From assembly GCA_036752825.1 (NCBI GenBank), contig DAIORV010000103.1, forward strand, positions 1 to 8,045: a DNA stretch of 8,045 bases. Reading direction: 5' to 3'. The stretch comes from UBA5177 sp002413265 (GTDB lineage Bacteria; Chloroflexota; UBA5177). This document shows positions 1 to 5,702 of this stretch, piece by piece. The translations under genes were made by a program, and so were the position numbers. Under the pieces are notes generated by a model. It saw nothing but the letters and a program-made list of their open reading frames with translations, made no database searches and was not told where the DNA came from. How positions within the stretch are numbered: position 1 is the first letter of the stretch; each line of letters begins with the position of its first letter.

Positions 1-641
1 ATATCCGCGGCCACGAACGTCGAGTCCCCGGTGTCGATCACTCCAAGATTGGGCGTCAGCGTGGTGAACGGGTAGTCCGCAATCTTGGGACGAGCCGCAC
101 TGATAACCGATAGCAGCGTGGACTTGCCCGCATTGGGGAGCCCGATGATGCCGACATCCGCGATCAGCTTCAGCTCGAGGTCCAGCCCTCGTTCGGTTCC
201 AGGCTCGCCCTTTTCGGCGAAGTGCGGTGCCTGGTTGGTGGATGTCTTGAAGTGGACGTTGCCCTGGCCGCCATGCCCTCCCCGGACCACCTCCAGCTGC
301 TGCCCGTGGCGGGTCAGGTCCCCCAACAGCTCGCCCGTTTCCTGATCGCGCACGATCGTGCCCACCGGAACTTCGATCTCCAGATCCTTGCCCATCCGCC
401 CCTTCATGCGGCTCGCGCCACCCGGCTGGCCGCTCTCGGCCGCGAACCGTCTCTGCCGCTTGAACTGGAAGAGCGTATTCACACCGCGGCTGGCCCGCAG
501 CAGCACGCTGCCTCCCTTACCGCCGTCTCCGCCGTCTGGCCCCCCCAATGGCACGTACTTCTCACGATGGAAATGCATAGACCCCGCGCCACCATCTCCG
601 GCTTTCACGTGGAGGGAGGCTTCGTCAAGAAACGTGTGCAC
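1..641 (-). CDS. obg: GTPase Obg/CgtA, N-terminal half (3' end outside window)
   Basis: Obg is an essential, ribosome-associated GTPase of late 50S assembly and stress control. About 213 residues are visible. The N-terminal glycine-rich Obg fold is clear: KAGDGGAG at residues 13-20, then REKYVPLGGPDGGDGGKGG at about 27-45, and RGGHGGQGN at about 121-129. The G domain follows, with the P-loop GLPNAGKST at 167-175 and the Obg-typical switch I stretch ADYPFTTLTPN at about 188-198. The rest of the G domain and any C-terminal domain lie beyond position 1; full family length is usually about 420-450 residues. I chose the GTG at 641 because GGGGAG (652-647) lies 5 nt upstream and the product then begins MHTFLDEA, matching family starts. 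An in-frame ATG at 656 would add five residues but would lose this ribosome-binding site. The gene overlaps the end of the upstream radical SAM gene by 17 nt. The family call is certain. Confidence 0.96.
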   Translation of the reverse strand, partial: MHTFLDEASLHVKAGDGGAGSMHFHREKYVPLGGPDGGDGGKGGSVLLRASRGVNTLFQFKRQRRFAAESGQPGGASRMKGRMGKDLEIEVPVGTIVRDQETGELLGDLTRHGQQLEVVRGGHGGQGNVHFKTSTNQAPHFAEKGEPGTERGLDLELKLIADVGIIGLPNAGKSTLLSVISAARPKIADYPFTTLTPNLGVIDTGDSTFVAAD

Positions 642-1911
642 GAGCTCTCCCCACATAGGGCGTCTTGCTGGCCAGCACGATGCCGGGCAGCTCTTCCCGC
701 AGCATCGCCATAAACCGCGCGATCCCGATCCCCGATTCCCTCGGAAACCTGACCTTCTCCTCGAGCAGCTCTCTATCCATGTTCAACGCCCGCATCTGCA
801 CCATCTGCACTCTCCCTCGATGCAGGAACCCGACCATGGCTTCCATCTCCAACGGCGTGTCGATAAAGCCGGGGTAGGCCAATAGGTTCACGGAAGTGTG
901 CAGGCCCGCATCCGCGGCCATTCGCAAGCTCTCCTCCATCTCGGCCAGCCCGTAGTTGCGAGGGCCGTAGTAACGAACGTGGTTCCCCTCGATGGCCGAA
1001 AAGATGCTGACCCTGATGCTATCCAGTCCGCAGTCGATGAGATGCCGCAGCGCCCGTGGATTACTTCCGTTGGTGTTGATATGGAACTGCCCCCGGCTCG
1101 TCTGCTCGCGCAGGGCCCGCATGGCGCGTCCGATCAAGCGCGTCCGGAGGATAGGCTCGCCCTCGCAGCCCTGACCAAACGAAACAATCGGATCGGCCGC
1201 AGATAGGAGATGTGGCAGCGCCGCTTTGACGACTTCATCCGCCGTGGGTGTGAATTGGATGCGATCGTGAGGCGCCTCCAGGTCGTCCTCCAGCTGTTCG
1301 GAGATGCAGCCGACGCACTGCGCGTTACAAGCCACCGAGACCGCGATGGCCATCTCGGCCCGGCCGTAAAAGAGGTTCTGCGCTGTGTAGCACCCATACT
1401 CGGTCGCGCAGTGCGCGTGATGACGCAGCAGGCGGTTCTCTGGATCGGCGGCGAGGCGCGCGCTCACCAGGTCCGCCAGTTCAGGCGTGTTGTGGATCGC
1501 CGGGTCCCAGGCGCCCCCCGGATCCAGCGCGACTGCCGACGCGAACAGCCGCCCGTTCAGCCCGGCGACGGCCGTGTAGCCGAAGATCGGCATGTGTGGC
1601 GCCCCCGACACCTTTTCATAGGCAGGCGTAAGCAGGCGCGTGTATCCGGTTGGCAGCAGGGCCGCGACCGGCCTCGCCTCCGGATCCGGATGGACCATCT
1701 GCCGTCCACTGGAGTCGGCGACCACCGGCCCGCAGCCAGGCAGAAGCGCCGAGGTCGTCCCGTCCGGCAGCGGAATCATCGCACCCAGCGCCACGGAATC
1801 AAGACCGCTGCTTCCTAAGGCGAAGAACGACTCGTCCTCGTGCAGCGATCCGTCTTCAGTCGCAAAAACCGCGCGCCATCGCTGCGCGGCGGATCGTGAG
1901 CGTGTGTACAT
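625..1911 (-). CDS. Radical SAM protein of unknown substrate, coupled to obg
   Basis: This 428-residue protein carries the radical SAM cluster motif CNAQCVGC at residues 195-202 (CX3CX2C), which should bind a 4Fe-4S cluster and cleave S-adenosylmethionine. GQGCEGEP (246-253) fits the SAM-binding GGE-like strand, and HINTNGS (277-283) fits a following barrel strand. The first roughly 160 residues are not radical SAM. They include PLPDGTTSALLPG (48-59) and look like the N-terminal domain of a family that I recall only as uncharacterised 'radical SAM protein'. A His/Cys-rich patch (H164, H165, H167, C168, C174) precedes the cluster motif. There is no long Cys-rich C-terminal tail of the SPASM type. 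The ATG at 1911 is the only start possible after an in-frame TAG about 30 nt upstream. GGGGAGG lies 13 nt ahead, rather far for a ribosome-binding site. The substrate is unknown. Its stop lies inside the obg start region, so the two are probably co-translated. Confidence 0.88.
   Translation of the reverse strand: MYTRSRSAAQRWRAVFATEDGSLHEDESFFALGSSGLDSVALGAMIPLPDGTTSALLPGCGPVVADSSGRQMVHPDPEARPVAALLPTGYTRLLTPAYEKVSGAPHMPIFGYTAVAGLNGRLFASAVALDPGGAWDPAIHNTPELADLVSARLAADPENRLLRHHAHCATEYGCYTAQNLFYGRAEMAIAVSVACNAQCVGCISEQLEDDLEAPHDRIQFTPTADEVVKAALPHLLSAADPIVSFGQGCEGEPILRTRLIGRAMRALREQTSRGQFHINTNGSNPRALRHLIDCGLDSIRVSIFSAIEGNHVRYYGPRNYGLAEMEESLRMAADAGLHTSVNLLAYPGFIDTPLEMEAMVGFLHRGRVQMVQMRALNMDRELLEEKVRFPRESGIGIARFMAMLREELPGIVLASKTPYVGRARAHVS
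647..652 (-). promoter_or_regulatory. Ribosome-binding site that sets the obg GTG start
   Basis: On the minus strand GGGGAG stands 5 nt before the GTG at 641, inside the last codons of the radical SAM gene. It favours the GTG over the ATG at 656, because that ATG lies upstream of this site. The placement suggests translational coupling of the two genes. Confidence 0.7.
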
Positions 1912-2043
1912 ACGAAGTCGAGCGCCTCCCCGGCGCTATGGTTGTAACTCTCCGTGGGACGGCGATACGCGGCAGGTTCTTTGTGATCCGCATCCGCACT
2001 ACCCTTTCGCGCCGCGGCCACCGCACACTTTACATTCTCGTGC

Positions 2044-2072
2044 ATACTCCACTTTGGCAATCGGGCGGTCAA
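2044..2072 (-). promoter_or_regulatory. Candidate sigma-70-type promoter for radical SAM-obg
   Basis: On the minus strand TTGACC (2072-2067, five of six matches to TTGACA) is followed after 17 nt by GAGTAT (2049-2044, three of six matches to TATAAT, including the key second A and last T). It would give a leader of roughly 125 nt before the ATG at 1911. A rival -35, TTGCCA at 2060-2055, pairs with GAGAAT at only 15 nt. Weak; sequence match only. Confidence 0.25.
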
Positions 2073-2147
2073 CGATCGCCCCCCACTTTGCCGAACCGCG
2101 ACCCGCTATGAACCGGCTATCCTCCACATAGTTAGAACACAGCCCGG

Positions 2148-2166
2148 GCGGACCGCTTTGGTCCGC
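2148..2166 (+). repeat. Perfect 7-bp inverted repeat in the aminopeptidase leader
   Basis: GCGGACC (2148-2154) and GGTCCGC (2160-2166) are exact reverse complements around a GCTTT loop. In RNA, G2146 and G2147 could extend the stem by G-U pairs to U2168 and U2167. The repeat ends 8 nt before GGAG at 2175. No U-run follows, so it is not a classic terminator. It could be a leader hairpin or a repressor operator. Confidence 0.55.
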
Positions 2167-2184
2167 TTCGAAGTGGAGTTGCGC

Positions 2185-3141
2185 ATGATGGTCGGCTTCC
2201 CAGCCATTGATCCTTTCGACAGCGGCATGCTCGAAGTAGGGGATGGGCACCGACTCTACTGGGAGTGCTGCGGCAACCCGGATGGAAGACCGGCGATCTT
2301 TCTCCACGGTGGCCCTGGCTCAGGGTGCACGGCGGGCCAGCGACGGTTCTTCGATCCGGCTGCCTACCGCGTCGTGCTCTTCGACCAGCGCGGGAGCGGG
2401 CGCAGCCGGCCGTTGGCCAGTGAGCCGGACGTCGATCTTAGCACCAACACCACTGCCCATCTCATCGCCGACATCGAGAAGCTGCGCGAGTATCACGGCA
2501 TCGATAGTTGGACGCTCCTCGGCATGTCCTGGGGAAGCGCCCTCGGCCTTGCCTACGCCCAGTCACAGCCGCAGCGGATCAGAGCGCTGGTGCTGGCTGC
2601 CGTTACCACCACCTCCCGTCGCGAGGTCGAGTGGATCACTCGCGACGTCGGACGCATCTTCCCACAGGAGTGGGACCGGTTCGCTGCTGCCGTGCCCGAC
2701 ACGCTCCAGCACCTGCCGCTGGTCGATGCCTACGCCACGCTGCTATCCGACCCCCACCCCACCGTCCATCAGCGCGCTGCTCGAGAATGGTGCGCCTGGG
2801 AAGACGCGCACGTCTCCCTCACTCCAGGCCATCGCCCCGACCCCCGCTACGACGACGCGGAGTTCCGGCTCCGATTTGCCCGTCTTGTTACCCACTACTG
2901 GCGACACGCCGCCTTCCTCGCTGAGGACCAACTGCTCCGCGACGCACCAAGGCTGGACGGCATCCCCGGTGTGCTCATCCACGGGCGTTACGACGTCAGC
3001 GGACCGCTGGACACGGCCTGGCGACTGTCCCGAAGCTGGGCGACCAGCCGGCTCCACGTCATCGACGACGCCGGCCATGGGGGCAGCGACGCCTTCTCTG
3101 CTGCTGTTACCGGTGCCCTAACCCGTCTTGCTGCGAGTTAA
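2185..3141 (+). CDS. pip: Prolyl aminopeptidase (proline iminopeptidase), alpha/beta hydrolase
   Basis: The predicted 318-residue cytoplasmic serine peptidase would remove N-terminal proline from peptides (family S33). The start IDPFDSGMLEVGDGH (residues 8-22) and the oxyanion-hole motif HGGPGSG (41-47) are diagnostic. The nucleophile elbow is GMSWGS with Ser115; most family members have GGSWGS. The catalytic Asp is D270 in HGRYDVSGP and the His is H298 in AGHGG. The NTT segment at 88-90 and the segment starting REVEWITRD (146-154) match the actinobacterial-style branch. I chose the ATG at 2185 because GTGGAG (2173-2178) stands 6 nt upstream and the length fits the family. A TTG at 2158 would fall inside the leader hairpin, and the adjacent ATG at 2188 is equally possible. 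It is probably co-transcribed with the methyltransferase 14 bp downstream. True substrate could be another peptide or ester; the family call is firm. Confidence 0.9.
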   Translation: MMVGFPAIDPFDSGMLEVGDGHRLYWECCGNPDGRPAIFLHGGPGSGCTAGQRRFFDPAAYRVVLFDQRGSGRSRPLASEPDVDLSTNTTAHLIADIEKLREYHGIDSWTLLGMSWGSALGLAYAQSQPQRIRALVLAAVTTTSRREVEWITRDVGRIFPQEWDRFAAAVPDTLQHLPLVDAYATLLSDPHPTVHQRAAREWCAWEDAHVSLTPGHRPDPRYDDAEFRLRFARLVTHYWRHAAFLAEDQLLRDAPRLDGIPGVLIHGRYDVSGPLDTAWRLSRSWATSRLHVIDDAGHGGSDAFSAAVTGALTRLAAS

Positions 3142-3155
3142 TCGAGGGGCAGCAC

Positions 3156-4022
3156 ATGCGAAATCAGCCATCCTCTGCCACACCGCGCGTCGTCCAGATC
3201 CATAGCGCGAACAACCACTTCCAGCATGCCGAGGTCCTGCGGCGCAATCGGCACAAGCGCCAACACTACAAGGAGTTCTTCCTCGAGGGTGTCCGTCCGA
3301 TCAATCTGGCAATCCAGCATGGCTGGGGCATCGTGGCCTACTACTACTCGCCCGAGCGCGGATTGTCCGACTGGGCGAAGAACATCCTTCGCCAGTCGCC
3401 GGCCCCCACCCACTTCGAGCTCTCCACGCAGCTCCTCGCCGAGCTCAGTGGCAAGGCCGAACCCTCCGAGCTCATAGCCTTGCTCGCAATGCCCGACGAT
3501 GACCTTCAGCGCATCGAGGCCACCTCCGACCTTCTGGTAATCGTCTTCGACCGTCCTTCCAATCCCGGAAATCTCGGCACGCTCATTCGCTCGTGTGACG
3601 CCATGGGAGTGAACGGCTTGATCCTCACCGGCCATGGCGCCGACCTCTACGATCCGGAGACCATCAGCGCGAGCCGAGGTTCGATCTTTGCCCTCCCCGT
3701 CATCCGCGTAGGCGGACCGCGGGACCTGGAGTCGTGGCTGAGTGCAGTTCGTCAGGAAGCCGGTAGCGTGCAGATTGTCGCGGCAGACGAAGAAGCCGGA
3801 GTGGATCTCTGGAAACATGATTTCTCCGGCCCCACAGCTCTGCTGCTCGGCACCGAGAAGTGGGGTCTAAGCGCCGCGTACAAGGAAATGGCAGAGGCCT
3901 TCGTGCGTATTCCCATGCACGGCGCGGCATCCTCCTTGAACGTGGCGGTTGCGGCCTCCATCGTTCTCTATGAGGTCGAGCGTCAGCGACAAGGGATGCG
4001 CGCTACGAAAGGACCTGATTAA
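3156..4022 (+). CDS. SpoU/TrmH-family RNA 2'-O-ribose methyltransferase
   Basis: This 288-residue SPOUT methyltransferase should transfer a methyl group from S-adenosylmethionine to a ribose 2'-OH of rRNA or tRNA. Residues about 24-100 form the N-terminal RNA-binding domain (RNRHKRQHYKEFFLEG at 30-45). The trefoil-knot domain shows all three family motifs. Motif 1 is NLGTLIRSCDAMG at 139-151, with N139 and the catalytic Arg145. Motif 2 is GTEKWG at 232-237. Motif 3 is IPMHGAASSLNVAVA at 252-266. GAGGGG (3144-3149) lies 6 nt before the ATG. The target nucleotide cannot be told from sequence: TrmH (tRNA Gm18), RlmB (23S G2251) and thiostrepton-resistance-type enzymes share these motifs. Its last 20 nt overlap the 3' end of the opposing VOC gene, so transcripts collide there. 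It is likely the second gene of a two-gene unit with the aminopeptidase. Confidence 0.92.
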   Translation: MRNQPSSATPRVVQIHSANNHFQHAEVLRRNRHKRQHYKEFFLEGVRPINLAIQHGWGIVAYYYSPERGLSDWAKNILRQSPAPTHFELSTQLLAELSGKAEPSELIALLAMPDDDLQRIEATSDLLVIVFDRPSNPGNLGTLIRSCDAMGVNGLILTGHGADLYDPETISASRGSIFALPVIRVGGPRDLESWLSAVRQEAGSVQIVAADEEAGVDLWKHDFSGPTALLLGTEKWGLSAAYKEMAEAFVRIPMHGAASSLNVAVAASIVLYEVERQRQGMRATKGPD

Positions 4023-4398
4023 ACGCGAGGTCATACCCATCGATGTCCTGGACGCCAAACTCGCGCGTCCCCCAGGGAGTGTCGTACAGGGTCCAGTCGA
4101 TCTTTGCCCCCCGCCCCTGGTACTCCTCGTAGAGCGACTCTGCATCGTCAACCCAGAAGTAGACGTTCGACGTCTTGCTCTGAACCGTCCAGTACGGGAC
4201 AATCACCGTCGGGTCGTCGGCACGCGTGAGAATGACCGCGCCCTCGCCGCGCCGCAGCAACGCAAAGGTGGGCGGGTCCGGAGTAACTACGATCGGTGTG
4301 AACCCGAGCGCGTCACGATAGTAGCCCAACGACTTCTCGACATCCCGAACCAGTAGAACAGCGGCACTGCCAGTGACACGTGCTGAGCTCTTGTCCAA
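4003..4398 (-). CDS. VOC-family protein (glyoxalase/bleomycin-resistance fold), TTG start
   Basis: The predicted 131-residue protein has the paired beta-alpha-beta-beta-beta layout of the vicinal oxygen chelate superfamily. The first half carries VLLVRDVEKSLGYYRDALGF (residues 14-33), the classic opening strand and helix. The second half carries NVYFWVDDAESLYEE (78-92) and PWGTREFGVQDIDGYDL (108-124), with Glu113 at the usual C-terminal ligand position. The usual His near the start of the second module is Asn78, so this may be a metal-free binding protein like bleomycin-resistance proteins rather than a metalloenzyme. The open frame extends up to an ATG at 4479. The TTG at 4398 is better because AAGGAG (4409-4404) lies 5 nt upstream, and residues encoded before it do not look like VOC sequence. 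The substrate is unknown. Its 3' end overlaps the opposing methyltransferase gene by 20 nt. Confidence 0.85.
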   Translation of the reverse strand: MDKSSARVTGSAAVLLVRDVEKSLGYYRDALGFTPIVVTPDPPTFALLRRGEGAVILTRADDPTVIVPYWTVQSKTSNVYFWVDDAESLYEEYQGRGAKIDWTLYDTPWGTREFGVQDIDGYDLAFNQVLS

Positions 4399-4403
4399 AA
4401 TTG

Positions 4404-4409
4404 CTCCTT
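4404..4409 (-). promoter_or_regulatory. Strong ribosome-binding site selecting a TTG start
   Basis: A full AAGGAG on the minus strand lies 5 nt ahead of TTG at 4398. No ATG or GTG is at this distance in the VOC frame, so the TTG is the likely initiator. Confidence 0.7.
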
Positions 4410-4437
4410 GAACGTCGTGTCCGATGAGATTGTCGGC

Positions 4438-4443
4438 ATTGTA
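4438..4443 (-). promoter_or_regulatory. Candidate -10 element for the VOC gene
   Basis: The minus strand reads TACAAT here, five of six matches to TATAAT. It would place the transcript start about 30 nt before the TTG. I find no good -35 at 16-18 nt. A farther TTGACG (4492-4487) pairs at 17 nt with CGTCAT (three of six), which is a weaker alternative. Low confidence. Confidence 0.25.
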
Positions 4444-4505
4444 CGAGCAATGTTGGATGCGGAATGACGCCCGCCTCACACAGAAACGTCAAGCGCATCA
4501 AGCAA

Positions 4506-4536
4506 GCGGCATCATGCCGCCATGCCGCCATGCCGC
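4506..4536. repeat. Three tandem CATGCCGC units plus an overlapping inverted repeat
   Basis: CATGCCGC occurs three times head to tail at 4513-4520, 4521-4528 and 4529-4536. The segment GCGGCA (4506-4511) is the exact reverse complement of TGCCGC inside each unit, so one left arm could pair with any of three right arms; the nearest forms a stem with a TCA loop. It lies in the divergent spacer between the VOC and GYD genes, about 80 bp before the GYD start. Confidence 0.7.
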
Positions 4537-4605
4537 CTGGTGGTGGTAGCTTAGGGAGAGGCAGCGAGGTGAAGGGTGTGTGCCTTTCCTTGTTGCCTGA
4601 CGAAA

Positions 4606-4611
4606 AAGGAG
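4606..4611 (+). promoter_or_regulatory. Ribosome-binding site of the GYD gene
   Basis: AAGGAG stands 7 nt ahead of the ATG at 4619 and fixes this start. I see no convincing -35/-10 pair between the tandem repeat and this site. Confidence 0.75.
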
Positions 4612-4618
4612 AGACATC

Positions 4619-4951
4619 ATGCCTCTGTACATGTTCCAAGCCGGATATAAAGGCGAGTCCTGGAAGACCCAGATGGAGGGACAGCAAGACGCGCGCGGCC
4701 GCATCTCCGGTCTGGTCGAGTCTGTGGGTGGCAAGATGATCGATGCGTACTACAGTTTTGGAGACTACGATCTCCTCATCATCGCCGACCTCCCCGACAA
4801 CCACGCCGCTGCCGCCGTATCACTGACCGCATCTGCAGGAGGGTCTTTGACAGGAATCAAATCCAGTCCCCTTCTGACTTTGGAAGAGGGCAAAGAGGTG
4901 TTGGGGAAGGCCGCGAAGGCGGGGCAGAGCTACAAAGCGCCCATTCGCTAA
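4619..4951 (+). CDS. GYD-domain protein
   Basis: This 110-residue protein matches the GYD family (named for its conserved Gly-Tyr-Asp), a small ferredoxin-like alpha/beta fold of unknown biochemical role. It is found widely in bacteria and archaea. The opening strand is MPLYMFQAGY (1-10) and the first helix follows up to VESVGGKM (33-40). The signature SFGDYDLLIIADLPDNHAAA covers 46-65, with the family motif as GDYD at 48-51. The helix and strand at 66-86 complete the fold. The tail, ending SYKAP (104-108), resembles the SYRPP-like ends of longer GYD proteins. There is no signal peptide or membrane segment, so it should be cytoplasmic. A strong AAGGAG sits 7 nt before the ATG. It is monocistronic as far as can be seen and ends 25 bp from the convergent end of the cyclase/STAND gene. 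No specific substrate can be named. Confidence 0.88.
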   Translation: MPLYMFQAGYKGESWKTQMEGQQDARGRISGLVESVGGKMIDAYYSFGDYDLLIIADLPDNHAAAAVSLTASAGGSLTGIKSSPLLTLEEGKEVLGKAAKAGQSYKAPIR

Positions 4952-4976
4952 ACCCGACTAGAGAGGCAGCGTCTCG

Positions 4977-5702
4977 CTATAGGTCTGAAGGGCTGGTCGG
5001 AGGCCCCAGGTCTATAGCCTGCTCGGGTGACATAGCTTTCCCCTCCTCCCACGCCCGCGCCCATTCATCGTCGCCAAGCCGCGCACGAGCGGAGTTGAGG
5101 CGTTGCTCAACGAACTTGCTGTTTCGCTGCGACATGAGCCGCCCGCCGATCTCGGCCCGCAATGATCCCGCGCAGGCAAACAGCCGGCATGCGGGCCGAA
5201 GATCGCCGGTTTCGGTGGCGAGAGCCGCAAGCCCTTCGAGTCCCGCGGCAATATTTGCCTTGTCCTGCAGCTGGACAGCCATCTCGAGGTACTCCTCCAG
5301 AAGCGCTCGTGCATCCCCTTCGCGGCCCTGCATCAAGGCGATGAATGCGAGTCCCCCCACCGCATTTGCGATCCAGAACTGCTCTCCCCGTTCCCGGAAC
5401 GCGCTCAGAGCCTCCTCGATCTGGACGATAGCCTCCGAAAATCGACCTTCCTCGCTTTTCGCAAGCCCCAGGCTGTATATCGTGTTGGCATAGTCGGCCG
5501 GACTTTCGAGTCCTCGCACGATCGATAACCGCTCCTCGAGATACTTAACCGCCAGAGCCGACTCTCCCTGGTGAATAGCCGCAATTCCAAGGAACACGAG
5601 TGCTTGGCCGGCATTCGCAGAAATCGTTCTGCTGCCGTGCCAGAGCCAGCTGCTCGGTGGCCGCCGAGATTGCCCGCTCACGATCTGCCTGAAGAATGGC
5701 AA
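4977..5702 (-). CDS. C-terminal TPR part of the cyclase/STAND regulator, out of frame
   Basis: This frame holds the end of the large regulator upstream. True homology begins at about 5620, with the segment reading NAGQALVFLGIAA. The roughly 25 residues encoded from the ATG at 5702 to that point are an out-of-frame shadow of the upstream reading frame. The rest is a run of TPR-like helix pairs (for example YSLGLAKSEEGRFSEAI, VGGLAFIALMQGREGDARAL and LEGLAALATETGDLRPACRL). It ends with the WARAWEEGKAMSPEQAI tail common at the C-terminus of cyclase/LuxR-type STAND proteins. There is no ribosome-binding site at 5702, so it is unlikely to be translated by itself. Removing one base near 5621 joins it to the upstream frame and gives a protein of about 891 residues. 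It ends 25 bp from the convergent GYD gene. Confidence 0.7.
   Translation of the reverse strand: MPFFRQIVSGQSRRPPSSWLWHGSRTISANAGQALVFLGIAAIHQGESALAVKYLEERLSIVRGLESPADYANTIYSLGLAKSEEGRFSEAIVQIEEALSAFRERGEQFWIANAVGGLAFIALMQGREGDARALLEEYLEMAVQLQDKANIAAGLEGLAALATETGDLRPACRLFACAGSLRAEIGGRLMSQRNSKFVEQRLNSARARLGDDEWARAWEEGKAMSPEQAIDLGPPTSPSDL

Larger units (their letters stand above)
1912..2184. other. Divergent intergenic region, radical SAM/obg versus aminopeptidase
   Basis: This 273-bp stretch separates the ATG at 1911 (minus) from the ATG at 2185 (plus). Open frames run through it in both directions, but none has a credible start or a recognisable product. It holds a weak minus-strand promoter candidate (2072-2044), a perfect inverted repeat (2148-2166) and the plus-strand ribosome-binding site (2173-2178). 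I could not find a convincing plus-strand -35/-10 pair; TATGAA at 2107-2112 is the best -10-like hexamer but has no matching -35. Confidence 0.6.

Noticed and set aside
1640..2131. Long plus-strand open frames across the radical SAM 5' end and the intergenic region
   Set aside because: They run opposite to a clear radical SAM gene, have arginine/proline-rich low-complexity products and show no recognisable domain. They are typical GC-rich shadows.
1815..2307. Minus-strand open frames crossing 1911-2185 as a possible small gene upstream of the radical SAM gene
   Set aside because: There is no ribosome-binding site, they overlap both the aminopeptidase start and the radical SAM start, and the products match nothing I recognise.
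4464..4739. Plus-strand open frame starting at 4464 over the VOC-GYD spacer
   Set aside because: It overlaps the GYD gene in another frame and is composed partly of the tandem repeat. It has no domain and no ribosome-binding site.
4955..4980. Bidirectional terminator between the GYD and cyclase/STAND genes (GAGA...TCTC)
   Set aside because: Only 4-bp arms and no U-run on either strand. Not enough to call.
4976..5018. Inverted repeat GCTATAG / CTATAGC at the end of the cyclase/STAND gene, as a possible terminator
   Set aside because: The arms are AT-rich 7-mers about 29 nt apart, one arm lies within coding sequence, and no U-run follows. Chance is likely.
5545..5702. Programmed ribosomal frameshift in the cyclase/STAND gene
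   Set aside because: No slippery heptamer or good downstream structure is apparent at the junction, and the family is normally encoded in one frame. Mutation or sequencing error is simpler.
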